From Acrocarpospora macrocephala (GTDB lineage Bacteria; Actinomycetota; Actinomycetes; Streptosporangiales; Streptosporangiaceae): a DNA stretch of 64,000 nucleotides. The stretch spans positions 92,126-156,125 of the forward strand of contig NZ_BLAE01000021.1 of the NCBI RefSeq assembly GCF_009687865.1, given 5' to 3'. Made by a program: the position numbers and the translations under genes. Numbering within the stretch: the first letter of the stretch is position 1; each line of letters begins with the position of its first letter. The notes under the pieces were generated by a model. That model ran no database searches. It had not been told where the DNA came from and was given only the letters and a program-made list of their open reading frames with translations. Below are positions 28,601 through 35,094 of the stretch, piece by piece.

Positions 28601-28626
28601 GGGCCCGCGGTGCGTAGCCCGGTCAC
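25606..28626 (-). CDS. tniQ: TniQ/TnsD-type target-selection protein with LysR-like and PadR-like domains
   Basis: 1006 residues, about twice the length of TnsD. The TniQ domain occupies about 20-200 with zinc ligands CPRC (119-122), CRRH (141-144) and CPAC (152-155). Helix-turn-helix segments follow near 600, 669-694 (LKEIAEETGFDRKTIARFAKQAGI) and 715-742 (STAEIATELGTTQMTVNRALRRLG). Residues 778-845 resemble a LysR DNA-binding domain (LRRFQIAMQF, QLQRLEHDIGEPLFHR). Residues 898-1000 resemble PadR (LLRHLLDHPGEEFYGAQI, GTLYPLLNRL, RRRTYYTLTPDGH). It would bind the attachment site and recruit TnsC. GTG start overlaps tnsC by GTGA. Confidence 0.85.
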   Translation of the reverse strand: MTGLRTAGPADGHPRTEHALTAVRTLPLRVGIAEGESVDSWIERLARRHKIAPRPLLPVLGLPPPTRVTFTNRLIYGIDPALWRRVEQATGLQERRLDSAVGDAIAVVTPLLSGGSRFCPRCLADHDGWQVSWRLNWTVACRRHLLLLHDGCPACGAVPRRTVIGGATPIPPATCTHLPKGSRRRCGAELTTAPAHRAGSAVLEVQNWIDQLIAELAGTGGLAASSLFADLPVVVSWLLRHQRGELQTTANRLARGLPQTLTADRGTGRRPRTGAPLTAALLIHAQTILGPDGDRATATLRSVLSSLETRRRVPPPGMSARRWNSLAPTFPNRFLRAADTDLSSLQRLRMKSALATAARPTGDVTGRVRAIPQMFWPDWSGRLLPVAGFLPELFRAAISACLLIPGNPRRDLAGVAAPLNPRVSSHIISGLLQGFADLPGSSHSQVLALLCRIADYLDEVGSPIDYQRRREQIPAAPLGWHQWRALACSAGAHPGDRPDQGRHLHAQRHLHQLLSGADLADRRHQLAFRDPGDRNRFVDFAVSLTPALRRALRAHATSLLADLGIAEPLTWSPPAELAEDLVDLPGIDTDTLDMDTVSRLVVDEHRPLGDAAVALGVHIEHIRIALERLDRPQRQWSRGAVPNAWLREQQAAQLFTRDFFEREYLQRGRRLKEIAEETGFDRKTIARFAKQAGITLAKAATPFPIDPAWLREQYCDRHRSTAEIATELGTTQMTVNRALRRLGVPLRPQGVAGFPQMNAVLAPHIPADVRAAVEGSLHGWHRLRRFQIAMQFPNQKTAASYLNANQNALVKQLQRLEHDIGEPLFHRSAFAKPQRPTTRGHALLHDLQNDRVQASMNAALRGSSIPPMPGSAVLAQATESLTTRRPPGPMVPFDDIPVERIRVGSSTLTLLRHLLDHPGEEFYGAQIRARTGLDQGTLYPLLNRLKQARWLTSRLEDDQSWLDRAPNGCGPGRRRTYYTLTPDGHRAATYEVERRAVSRGLLQERP

Positions 28627-29759
28627 GCTGTTCGCTTCTTAGGCTTGCTGGTCAGCTTTCCGGCGGCGAACGCGGTCTCGAGTTCGAGGCGGCCTTTCTC
28701 GGAGGCGGCGTCGATCTTGACCTGATCCAGGAGACTGACATCCAGGCGTTCGGTCCCGGTGCGGACGGCTCGTTGGCAGCCCCGGTTGATCAAGGTCATC
28801 AGGGAGCCGATGTGTCCCGTGCTGCGGGCGAACAGGTAGTCGGAGAGCTCATCGGCGATCATTCCTGGGAACTTGTCGGCCAGTACGACGCGTTGCTCGA
28901 TCGCCAATAGGGTGTTGCGCCAGTTCGTGCGGCCTCCGTCGGTGTTGATGAGGAAGGGGTCCATGCCGAGCCGGGTGGTGCGGCGGCCGGTCTGGGCCAG
29001 GACCGCGTCCTCGTAGCTGTCGCCTTCCTCGAACAGTCCTCGCTTCTGCAGGCCAACGCCGATCATGAGCAAGGTAATGGGGAACTCGTTGGCGATGTAT
29101 TTGAAGTGGTTGCTGACCTCGATGCCGTTCTTGCTCCTCCACCCCAGAAAGTGCAGGTCATCCACGATCAGCAGCTGCGCCTCGCTGGACAGGATGGTGT
29201 CCAGTGCGCGGAAGCCGAAGTCGGCGGCGGTGCCGCGGATACGGCCCGGGTGGCCGTAGAACTCCAAGATGGCGCGGTTGAAGTCCCGCATGCTGGTGTT
29301 GCTGGTCAACCCGACCCGGCAGACCGGCCATCGCTCGTCACCGGGCTCGGTGTACTCCCCCTTCTCCTCGATCTCGCGGCGATGCAGCTTCTTGGCGAAG
29401 GCCAAGACGGCGGTGGTCTTGCCGAGCCCGGGGAACGCGTCGATCGCGACCCCACCCTTGACCTTGTCGCCATCCTGGTCGTTGCTGTCGAAGATGTCCC
29501 ACAGATCCTCGTGCAGCGCCGCCATCTGCGGTGTCTGGATCGGCCCCAGGTTCGCGTGATGCTTGCGGCGTCGTTTGTTGTACTCCGCGAGAGCCGGTTC
29601 ACCCAGGTTGTTGAGCTGGCGGCGGGCGAGTTGCTCGGGCCGCTGCCGAGCAGGAGCCTCCACCAGGCGTTTGAAGCCTTCCTTGCGCGACAGCGTCAGA
29701 TGATCCAGCTTGGACCGCAGATCATCGTCAGGCTTTTGGGGTTGGCGGCGCTCAGTCAT
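28623..29759 (-). CDS. tnsC: TnsC-type transposition regulator ATPase
   Basis: A 378-residue AAA+ ATPase that links the target-bound TniQ to the TnsAB transposase. It has Walker A DAFPGLGKTT (107-116) and Walker B LLIVDDLHFL (196-205), in a typical TniB/TnsC context. The basic N-terminal region (NKRRRKHHANLG near 61-72) may contact TnsB or DNA. The start is ATG 29759 (MTERRQ), overlapping the tnsB stop by 8 bp; the upstream in-frame extension lies inside tnsB. The stop overlaps the tniQ GTG by GTGA. Confidence 0.9.
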   Translation of the reverse strand: MTERRQPQKPDDDLRSKLDHLTLSRKEGFKRLVEAPARQRPEQLARRQLNNLGEPALAEYNKRRRKHHANLGPIQTPQMAALHEDLWDIFDSNDQDGDKVKGGVAIDAFPGLGKTTAVLAFAKKLHRREIEEKGEYTEPGDERWPVCRVGLTSNTSMRDFNRAILEFYGHPGRIRGTAADFGFRALDTILSSEAQLLIVDDLHFLGWRSKNGIEVSNHFKYIANEFPITLLMIGVGLQKRGLFEEGDSYEDAVLAQTGRRTTRLGMDPFLINTDGGRTNWRNTLLAIEQRVVLADKFPGMIADELSDYLFARSTGHIGSLMTLINRGCQRAVRTGTERLDVSLLDQVKIDAASEKGRLELETAFAAGKLTSKPKKRTA

Positions 29760-31956
29760 CGACGTCCTTGAGTGCGGTCGCGTAGAAGTCGTCCTCAAAG
29801 TCGCTCACCGGATCGCCCATACCCTCGGTGCCGTCGGAAGTCCGATCCGGCGGGGCCAGGTCGAGTTCGTCGGCGTCGTCATCGTCGCCGGCCTCCTGCG
29901 CCGGTGGCGGCTGCGACTGGTCGCCTGCCTCGGCCGGACCGCCGAGTGCCTTGCGGACCGAGGCCGGCGACGGCACGGGGTCGGCGTCCAAGTCGGGCAG
30001 TTCGACGGCAGCTTGTTCACGTGACAGCCGCAGGGCCATCCGCCGCTCCGTCCGGCTCATCTCCAGCCCGAGATTCCAGCGTTTGAGGAGGTCCGCGAGG
30101 GCGAGCTTGTCGTCGGGGTAGGTGTACTTCGCCGCGGCGAGCCTGCGGGAGAACTCCAATGCCTCCAGGCTGAAGGGCATATCCAGCATCGGCGCGTGCT
30201 CCCAGTCCAGCGCGTGCCACTGGCGTGTGTCGGGATGCCGGAAGTAGATCTTGGTGATGTCGTCGATGTTGACGTGGAAGGGCCAGCGGCCCTTGGCCGC
30301 ACCCAGGAAAGGGCTGGTCTTGCCTCGGAAGTCCTCCAGCACGTCGCCGTTGTAGCGGCAGCGGTTGATCTCCACCCCATAGTGATGGACCGGCAGGTAC
30401 TCCACTTTCAGGAACTCAAAGCCCAGGTCCGGGTTCCGCGGCACCTCCACGTAACCGGACCGGGCGACTCCGTGCTCGAACATCATCGCGGGGGACAGCT
30501 TCAGCCCCGGCATGTGCGGGTCGACCAGACTGCGGTGCGGCCTGTGGTGGTAGACCACCGCGATCCACTTGGCGATGATCGCCTCGAGTTCGTCCAGGAA
30601 CAAGAACGCCTGCCCCTCGGGGTCAAGCCCCCGGGAGTAGACATCGGGGCCCTTGTAGCCAGGCAGCCGCTCCAGCAGGCCCTGCCGCAAGGTGCGGAAG
30701 AATCGCTCGATCGGGCCCTTGTCGCGGCCGGTGCGCAACCTCGCGGGCTGGATCGAGATCCCCAACCGACGGCAGACACTGGTCACGTGCGCCGACGCGA
30801 ACACCTTGCCGTGGTCGATCACAATGGTCTCCGGAACCCGCGGCGCCACCGCAGCCGCACGGACTGGTGTCGAAGTGAAAGCGTCCACGTCCATCAGCAC
30901 GCCTCTGGGAAGGCCATGCTCGGGCCAGACGGCGTGCGCCGGCCAGTTCTTGCCCACCGGGCGGGGTCGGAAGGTCTGGTAGAGGATGCCGCCAACGTCC
31001 ACGGCCTTGGTCGACACCGGCGTCACCCGCAGCCCGGTGATGGCCCGGTCATACCAGTCCATAGCGACGGTGATTTCGGCCTGCACCCACCGCAGCGTGA
31101 TCGGATCCAGTGCAAACACATCCGACCGGGTGGTGTCCAGCAGCACATACTCGCCGGGCCGTGTCGGCCGAAGCCGCCCGTAGGCGGTCTTCGGCCGGTC
31201 AGCGCTTTCCCGGCGCCGCTTGGAGCTGCCGTGAAACGTCGGAACCCTGTGGTCCAGCTCTTCCAGATATCGGTAAGAGCTCGCACGGCTGGGCATCTTC
31301 ACCACATCCGCCCCGTAACGGGCCTGCAGCCGGGCTGCGGTCTGCTCGGCGACCAGAGCCATGGTCGGCTGGGACTCGCTGGTGTACTCAGCCATCACCT
31401 CCAGAGCCATCTCGACCCAGCGGGGATCGGCCTGGCCCAACCGCCCGGCTCCGTGCGGTTCCATCCCTTCGGCCAGACCGGCCTGGTGGAACCGCCTGTA
31501 GTCGTGGACCCAACGCTCGACTGTCCTGGGAACGACCCCCAACTCCTTCGCCTTGGCCGCATATCGTGTGCCCAGCGGCAGATCCGGGTCATACTCGGCT
31601 CTGGGCTCACCTGGCCCTACCAGCTCCTCGCTGCCGGAGCGATAGCCGGTCAGTACCTCTTCCAGATGCGCTGCTCGCTCAGCCACCCGTGCGAGTTGTG
31701 CGGGAGTCAGTCGGCCCAGAACTGTGCCAGCGGTCTCATACGGATCATCGGGTTCCGGCCCGTCGACGTCCGGGATCACCCTGGCCCGGTCGGAAAACAG
31801 CAGCTCCCGTTGGGACATACGCCGTCTCCCGCCGCGCATGTCCTTCACGATGACCTCGTTGCCCGCTTTCGTCGCCACCAGTTCGACGATCTCGACCGTC
31901 TCACCGTCCAGTACCAAACGGGTCCCGACCCCGAACCGCACCCCGGCCCAGCTCAT
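29752..31956 (-). CDS. tnsB: TnsB-type DDE transposase
   Basis: A 734-residue Mu/TnsB-family transposase that cuts and joins the 3' ends. An N-terminal small barrel (MSWAGVRFGVGTRLVLDGETVEIVEL) and helix-turn-helix DNA-binding region (RYAAKAKELGVVPRTVERWVHDYRRF, about 131-156) precede the RNase H-like core. The catalytic triad is Asp274 (LLDTTRSD), Asp381 (VIDHGKVF) and Glu417 (GPIERFF). A beta-barrel follows (about 520-620) and an acidic, disordered tail (about 680-734) that could contact TnsC. ATG 31956 overlaps the tnsA stop by ATGA. Confidence 0.92.
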   Translation of the reverse strand: MSWAGVRFGVGTRLVLDGETVEIVELVATKAGNEVIVKDMRGGRRRMSQRELLFSDRARVIPDVDGPEPDDPYETAGTVLGRLTPAQLARVAERAAHLEEVLTGYRSGSEELVGPGEPRAEYDPDLPLGTRYAAKAKELGVVPRTVERWVHDYRRFHQAGLAEGMEPHGAGRLGQADPRWVEMALEVMAEYTSESQPTMALVAEQTAARLQARYGADVVKMPSRASSYRYLEELDHRVPTFHGSSKRRRESADRPKTAYGRLRPTRPGEYVLLDTTRSDVFALDPITLRWVQAEITVAMDWYDRAITGLRVTPVSTKAVDVGGILYQTFRPRPVGKNWPAHAVWPEHGLPRGVLMDVDAFTSTPVRAAAVAPRVPETIVIDHGKVFASAHVTSVCRRLGISIQPARLRTGRDKGPIERFFRTLRQGLLERLPGYKGPDVYSRGLDPEGQAFLFLDELEAIIAKWIAVVYHHRPHRSLVDPHMPGLKLSPAMMFEHGVARSGYVEVPRNPDLGFEFLKVEYLPVHHYGVEINRCRYNGDVLEDFRGKTSPFLGAAKGRWPFHVNIDDITKIYFRHPDTRQWHALDWEHAPMLDMPFSLEALEFSRRLAAAKYTYPDDKLALADLLKRWNLGLEMSRTERRMALRLSREQAAVELPDLDADPVPSPASVRKALGGPAEAGDQSQPPPAQEAGDDDDADELDLAPPDRTSDGTEGMGDPVSDFEDDFYATALKDVDD

Positions 31957-32708
31957 CGTGCTCTCTCCAGCACGTGATCGCCTGACAGCACAGCCGTCAG
32001 ATCCACGCGATAGACCTGCGTCCAGAGCAGGTGAAGTAGGTGAGAACGAGTAAGCCGCTGCGGCCACCCGGTGACGGCCCCCAGGGCCTCGCGCAGCGTG
32101 CGTCCTGCGAGATCCGAGCTGATCAACGCTTCGAGCAGATCGGGGTTGAACAGCCAGCTCCGGCGGAATCCCGCCAGCAGCCTCAGATTCGCCAACTCCG
32201 CTGTGGGGGGTTCGGACCACACCTCATACCGCCAGTTGCGGTCTTCGACGACCTCCCTAGCCCACGCCAACGTGAACGCGACCTTCTCCTTCTCCAGCCG
32301 CTCACGAGGTTTGACGTCCACCACCACCGGCCCTGCATCTGTGAACAGCAGAAAGTCCGGCACATGCCGTCGGATCTTCCCTTCGACCTGCGCAGTGAGC
32401 AGGAACGGCTGAGCCTTGATCCAGGCCACGCCCAGGTCGAAATCGGCGTACAACAGCCTCGCCAGCTCCAGCCGAGACTCATAGATCACAAGGTCGAACA
32501 TCGTGACAGACCAGTAGAAACCAGGGAAATGCTGCTGCCCGTGATGCCAACGGAACGTCCGCCATGGTGTGGCCGCCTGCAAACGTTCAACGCTCACAAG
32601 CGGCCACTCCAGGCCGTCCTCGTTGGTTCCGTCCTGGGCACGCACAGACACCGTCGCCGACGTGTATGACAACTTCGAGACAGCCGATCCACTGATCACA
32701 ATTCGCAC
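31953..32708 (-). CDS. tnsA: TnsA-type restriction-like endonuclease
   Basis: A 251-residue protein with the TnsA N-terminal endonuclease fold that cuts the 5' ends, allowing cut-and-paste transposition. Catalytic residues are apparent: Glu77 (or Glu81) in YESRLELARLL, Asp118 in HVPDFLLF, Lys133 in VVDVKPRE. The C-terminal half (FNPDLLEALISSDLAGRTLREAL) resembles the TnsA winged-helix domain. The start is GTG 32708; only 133 bp separate it from the right tip. It is the first gene of the tns operon. Confidence 0.88.
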   Translation of the reverse strand: MRIVISGSAVSKLSYTSATVSVRAQDGTNEDGLEWPLVSVERLQAATPWRTFRWHHGQQHFPGFYWSVTMFDLVIYESRLELARLLYADFDLGVAWIKAQPFLLTAQVEGKIRRHVPDFLLFTDAGPVVVDVKPRERLEKEKVAFTLAWAREVVEDRNWRYEVWSEPPTAELANLRLLAGFRRSWLFNPDLLEALISSDLAGRTLREALGAVTGWPQRLTRSHLLHLLWTQVYRVDLTAVLSGDHVLERAR

Positions 32709-32796
32709 TCTTACATAAGCAAAGAGTGATTGGTGGTGAAACCGCTAAGATCACCCGAAGATCCACGACATCGGCTGGGACGCCGACGACATCCAG

Positions 32797-32841
32797 ACGA
32801 CAAGATCCTTGAGAATACGACATTCAGATTGAGAACCTACA
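32797..32841 (-). repeat. right end with two abutting 20-bp boxes
   Basis: Reading inward on the minus strand, the tip TGTAG is followed by GTTCTCAATCTGAATGTCGT (32836-32817) and ATTCTCAAGGATCTTGTCGT (32816-32797), two direct 20-bp repeats. More TGTCGT words follow inside (near 32768 and 32791). They mirror the left boxes and are likely TnsB sites. Confidence 0.75.
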
Positions 32842-32846
32842 AACGG
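32842..32846. repeat. target-site duplication AACGG, right copy
   Basis: The same pentamer as at 25411-25415. Its far side abuts the TGA stop of the NlpC/P60 gene (32847-32849), so the insertion point is 5 bp past that stop. Confidence 0.85.
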
Positions 32847-33458
32847 TCAGAGACCGGGTCTTACCGCACCGACGAAGGTGCGCTTGCGGTAGGAGTTCAG
32901 CTTGTCGATGCGAACGCGGGCTCCGCTGTGCGGGGAGTGGACCATCCTGCCTTTGCCGACATAGATGCCCACATGACCGCCGCCGCTGGTGAAGATCAGG
33001 TCTCCGGGCTTGAGGTTCTTCCAGGAGATCTTCTTCTTCACCGCGCGACGCTGGGAATAGGTGGTTCGCGGGAGCTTCACGCCTGCCTTGCGCCAGGCGA
33101 ACACGGCCAGACCGGAACAGTCGAACGCGCCGGGACCGGTGGCTCCCCACCGGTACGGATCGCCGATCTGTTCCTTGGCCACCGCGACGGCCCGCCGAGC
33201 CTTGGACCGCTGGCGTGCGGCCTTGCTCATCGTGGCGCGTTGCTTCACCGAACTCTTGGCCCGGCCGGCGGCCGGAAGATCGGAGCTGGGAACGTTCCCA
33301 GTGGTGGCCTGGTCGGCCGTTTCGGTCTTCGTGAGGGTGACTGTCGTCGTGTCAGCCGCCACGGGCTGCGCCGCGAACACTCCGACCGAGGCCGTGAGAG
33401 CGACGCCGCCCAGGGAGAGACGGGCAAGACGGGACAGACATGCGGGGGTGGTTGACAG
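32847..33458 (-). CDS. secreted NlpC/P60 cell-wall hydrolase, apparent CTG start
   Basis: A NlpC/P60 endopeptidase that would cleave peptidoglycan stem peptides. The domain occupies the last ~115 residues with Cys in AFDCSGLAVFAW, His in GGGHVGIYVG and a third polar residue in HSPHSG. The signal sequence (LARLSLGGVALTASVGVFA, then AQPVAA) lies in frame only if translation begins at CTG 33458, which has AGGAG five bases upstream; no ATG, GTG or TTG occurs in frame before GTG 33380, which would cut the signal. A c-di-AMP riboswitch precedes it. The Tn7-like element starts 5 bp after its stop. Confidence 0.8.
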   Translation of the reverse strand: MSTTPACLSRLARLSLGGVALTASVGVFAAQPVAADTTTVTLTKTETADQATTGNVPSSDLPAAGRAKSSVKQRATMSKAARQRSKARRAVAVAKEQIGDPYRWGATGPGAFDCSGLAVFAWRKAGVKLPRTTYSQRRAVKKKISWKNLKPGDLIFTSGGGHVGIYVGKGRMVHSPHSGARVRIDKLNSYRKRTFVGAVRPGL

Positions 33459-33471
33459 GATCGCTCCTATG

Positions 33472-33632
33472 ATCTTCCACGTACGCCTACCGGGTTAGCT
33501 GACGGATTCGGGCGGGGAAGTCGCCCTACGGTGGAATTCACACCGATTCACCCCTTGACTCCTGCGTACAGAGCCTTTTGGGTCCCCGGCTCCATGCCTC
33601 CTGACTGCATGGACTCGGCCGGTCGCATTTGT
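33472..33632 (-). promoter_or_regulatory. c-di-AMP riboswitch (ydaO-yuaA type)
   Basis: The leader of the NlpC/P60 gene carries the conserved blocks of this riboswitch class, in order on the minus strand: GGCCGAGTCC, GAGCCGGGGACCC, GGGGTGAATCG, then CCGAATCCGTCAG followed by CTAACCCGGTAGGCG. In actinomycetes this class controls cell-wall hydrolase genes and generally turns expression off when c-di-AMP binds. The exact 5' boundary is approximate. Confidence 0.85.
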
Positions 33633-33827
33633 GACATGCGACACACGGATCTTTATGGAGACATCAGCGCATTCGGCTGACATGGTGGCGACGCCATGGC
33701 TTGTACGTCGCGGCCCAGAAGCTACCGAGCTTCACCACGTTTATGCAAAGCTTTCTCCAAAGATAAAGATCAGATAACTAGATTTTATTTGCGAAAGCCC
33801 TGCATACACCGGCATTTCAATGCCCAT

Positions 33828-33843
33828 TGTGACTCTGGTCACA
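33828..33843. promoter_or_regulatory. CRP-type binding site
   Basis: TGTGACTCTGGTCACA is a perfect TGTGA-N6-TCACA palindrome, the CRP/Crp consensus. It lies about 195 bp upstream of the riboswitch 5' end in an AT-rich stretch, so it probably acts on the NlpC/P60 promoter. Cell-wall hydrolase genes such as rpfA are Crp targets in mycobacteria. Confidence 0.65.
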
Positions 33844-33944
33844 CTTCACGAAACAGAAGCTGAACACGGCACCAGAAGCCCCATCAGCCCCACAGGTTCA
33901 TAAGATCGTTCCAACCGGCCAACGCCCGGACGAATCAGGCAACT

Positions 33945-34040
33945 TGCCCACGGATGGACGGCCTCGGACGTGCCGACAGACAGATGACCTTTGAACGTGC
34001 CGACAGACGGACAGCCGTGCCTACGGGCGGACGGCCTTGT
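33945..34040 (-). repeat. degenerate copies of the second NlpC/P60 gene's 3' end
   Basis: The stop region GTGCCTACGGGCGGACGGCC (from 34017) recurs as GTGCCGACAGACGGACAGCC (33997), GTGCCGACAGACAGATGACC (33970) and TTGCCCACGGATGGACGGCC (about 33945), at 20-27 bp intervals. The units include the stop codon position. Confidence 0.6.
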
Positions 34041-34983
34041 CCGGGTTGTACTCACCGACGGGGGTGACCTTGACCACGTCACCCGTCTGCGGCGAGTGCA
34101 CGACCTTCCCGTTACCCGCATAAATTCCCACGTGCCCGAACCCGCTGTGCCACACCAGATCGCCCGGCTCCAGCGCGTTCACCGACACCCTGCGGTTCGC
34201 CCCCCAGGCCCACATCTCGTAGCTCGTCCGCGGCAGGCTGACCCCACCCTTCCGCCAGGCCGCCTGAACGAGCCCTGAGCAGTCCCACGAGCCCGGACCA
34301 GTCCCCCCATACCGGTAGGGCTTCCCAATCTGCGCATACGCGAACTCAAGGGCCGCCAGCGCGTTCCCCGACGCGGGCCCGGTGTAGATCTGCCCCGTGC
34401 TGTTGGTATTGCCCGGGTTGTACGCACCGAGCTCCCGGAGCAGCTTCACCTGCTCGGCCACCATACGGTCGGCCTTTTTCTTCTTCTTGACCAGCTCGTC
34501 CTTGACCTTCGCGGCGTCCTCGTAGGTCTTCTTCTTCGCCTCACGCTGGGTCCGCAACCCCTTGATCGCGACCTCGAACTCGGTCAGCGACTGGGTGCGC
34601 CCGGCGGCGAGCTGATCCATCAGCGTCATCCTGTTGAGCATCATGTCCGGGTCGTCGGCGGTGAACAGCCCGCTCAGCGTCCGGAAGTCACCGGTCTGAT
34701 AGTTGGTCACCGCGACCCCGACGACACCCGCGCGTAACGCCTGGACCTGAAGGTCCTGCTTCTTGAAAGCGGTGTTGACCTTGTCGTACTGCTTCTTCGC
34801 CTTCTTCCACTTCTCGTTGGCGCCGTTGTAGTCGTCGACGATCTCGTCCATCTGCTTGTTGAGCTTCTTCAGCTTGGCCTGCGCCTCGGCGAGCGTGGGC
34901 TTGGGATCCGCCTGCGCACCGACTACCGGCAGGAGGATGACGGCTGCGGCCAAACCCGCCGCGACCGATGCTCGCCCACGCAC
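34021..34983 (-). CDS. NlpC/P60 peptidoglycan endopeptidase with coiled coil (RipA-like)
   Basis: A 320-residue secreted hydrolase. Signal peptide MRGRASVAAGLAAAVILLPVVGAQA, coiled coil of about 150 residues (LAEAQAKLKKLNKQMDEIVDDY, LRTQREAKKKTYEDAAKVKDELVKKKKKAD), then an NlpC/P60 domain with catalytic Cys in WDCSGLVQAAW and His in GFGHVGIYAG. The coiled coil probably auto-inhibits or docks to a partner such as FtsX, as in RipC-type enzymes. The start is GTG 34983 after GGAAGGGG. By position it matches Rv2190c. Decayed copies of its 3' end follow the stop. Confidence 0.88.
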   Translation of the reverse strand: MRGRASVAAGLAAAVILLPVVGAQADPKPTLAEAQAKLKKLNKQMDEIVDDYNGANEKWKKAKKQYDKVNTAFKKQDLQVQALRAGVVGVAVTNYQTGDFRTLSGLFTADDPDMMLNRMTLMDQLAAGRTQSLTEFEVAIKGLRTQREAKKKTYEDAAKVKDELVKKKKKADRMVAEQVKLLRELGAYNPGNTNSTGQIYTGPASGNALAALEFAYAQIGKPYRYGGTGPGSWDCSGLVQAAWRKGGVSLPRTSYEMWAWGANRRVSVNALEPGDLVWHSGFGHVGIYAGNGKVVHSPQTGDVVKVTPVGEYNPDKAVRP

Positions 34984-35094
34984 AAGAACCCCTTCCAGAC
35001 GGACAGACCTGGTCGGGAACTCTAGTGAAGCGATCTTGCCCGCTCAACCGATTCGGGCTATTTGCCCAGTTCATCACCCATTGCGATCAATTGA

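Larger units (their letters stand above)
25416..32841 (-). mobile_element. Tn7-like transposon without cargo (tnsA-tnsB-tnsC-tniQ)
   Basis: A 7,426-bp element bounded by TGTAG / CTACA tips and AACGG duplications. It holds only four genes, read leftwards with 4-8 bp overlaps: TnsA endonuclease, TnsB DDE transposase, TnsC ATPase and a very long TniQ. End sequences carry repeated ~20-bp boxes, three at the left (25421-25517) and two abutting at the right (32797-32836), likely TnsB sites. The tnsA end faces the 3' end of an NlpC/P60 gene, as Tn7's right end faces glmS, so site-specific insertion by TniQ is likely. There is no tnsE, cas gene or CRISPR. Confidence 0.9.

Noticed and set aside
25416..32841. 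CRISPR-associated Tn7-like transposon
   Set aside because: No cas gene, CRISPR repeat or guide RNA was found inside or near the element. TniQ here has its own DNA-binding domains.
33495..33683. Small minus-strand open frame of 62 codons
   Set aside because: It lies inside the c-di-AMP riboswitch leader and shows no ribosome site or family features.
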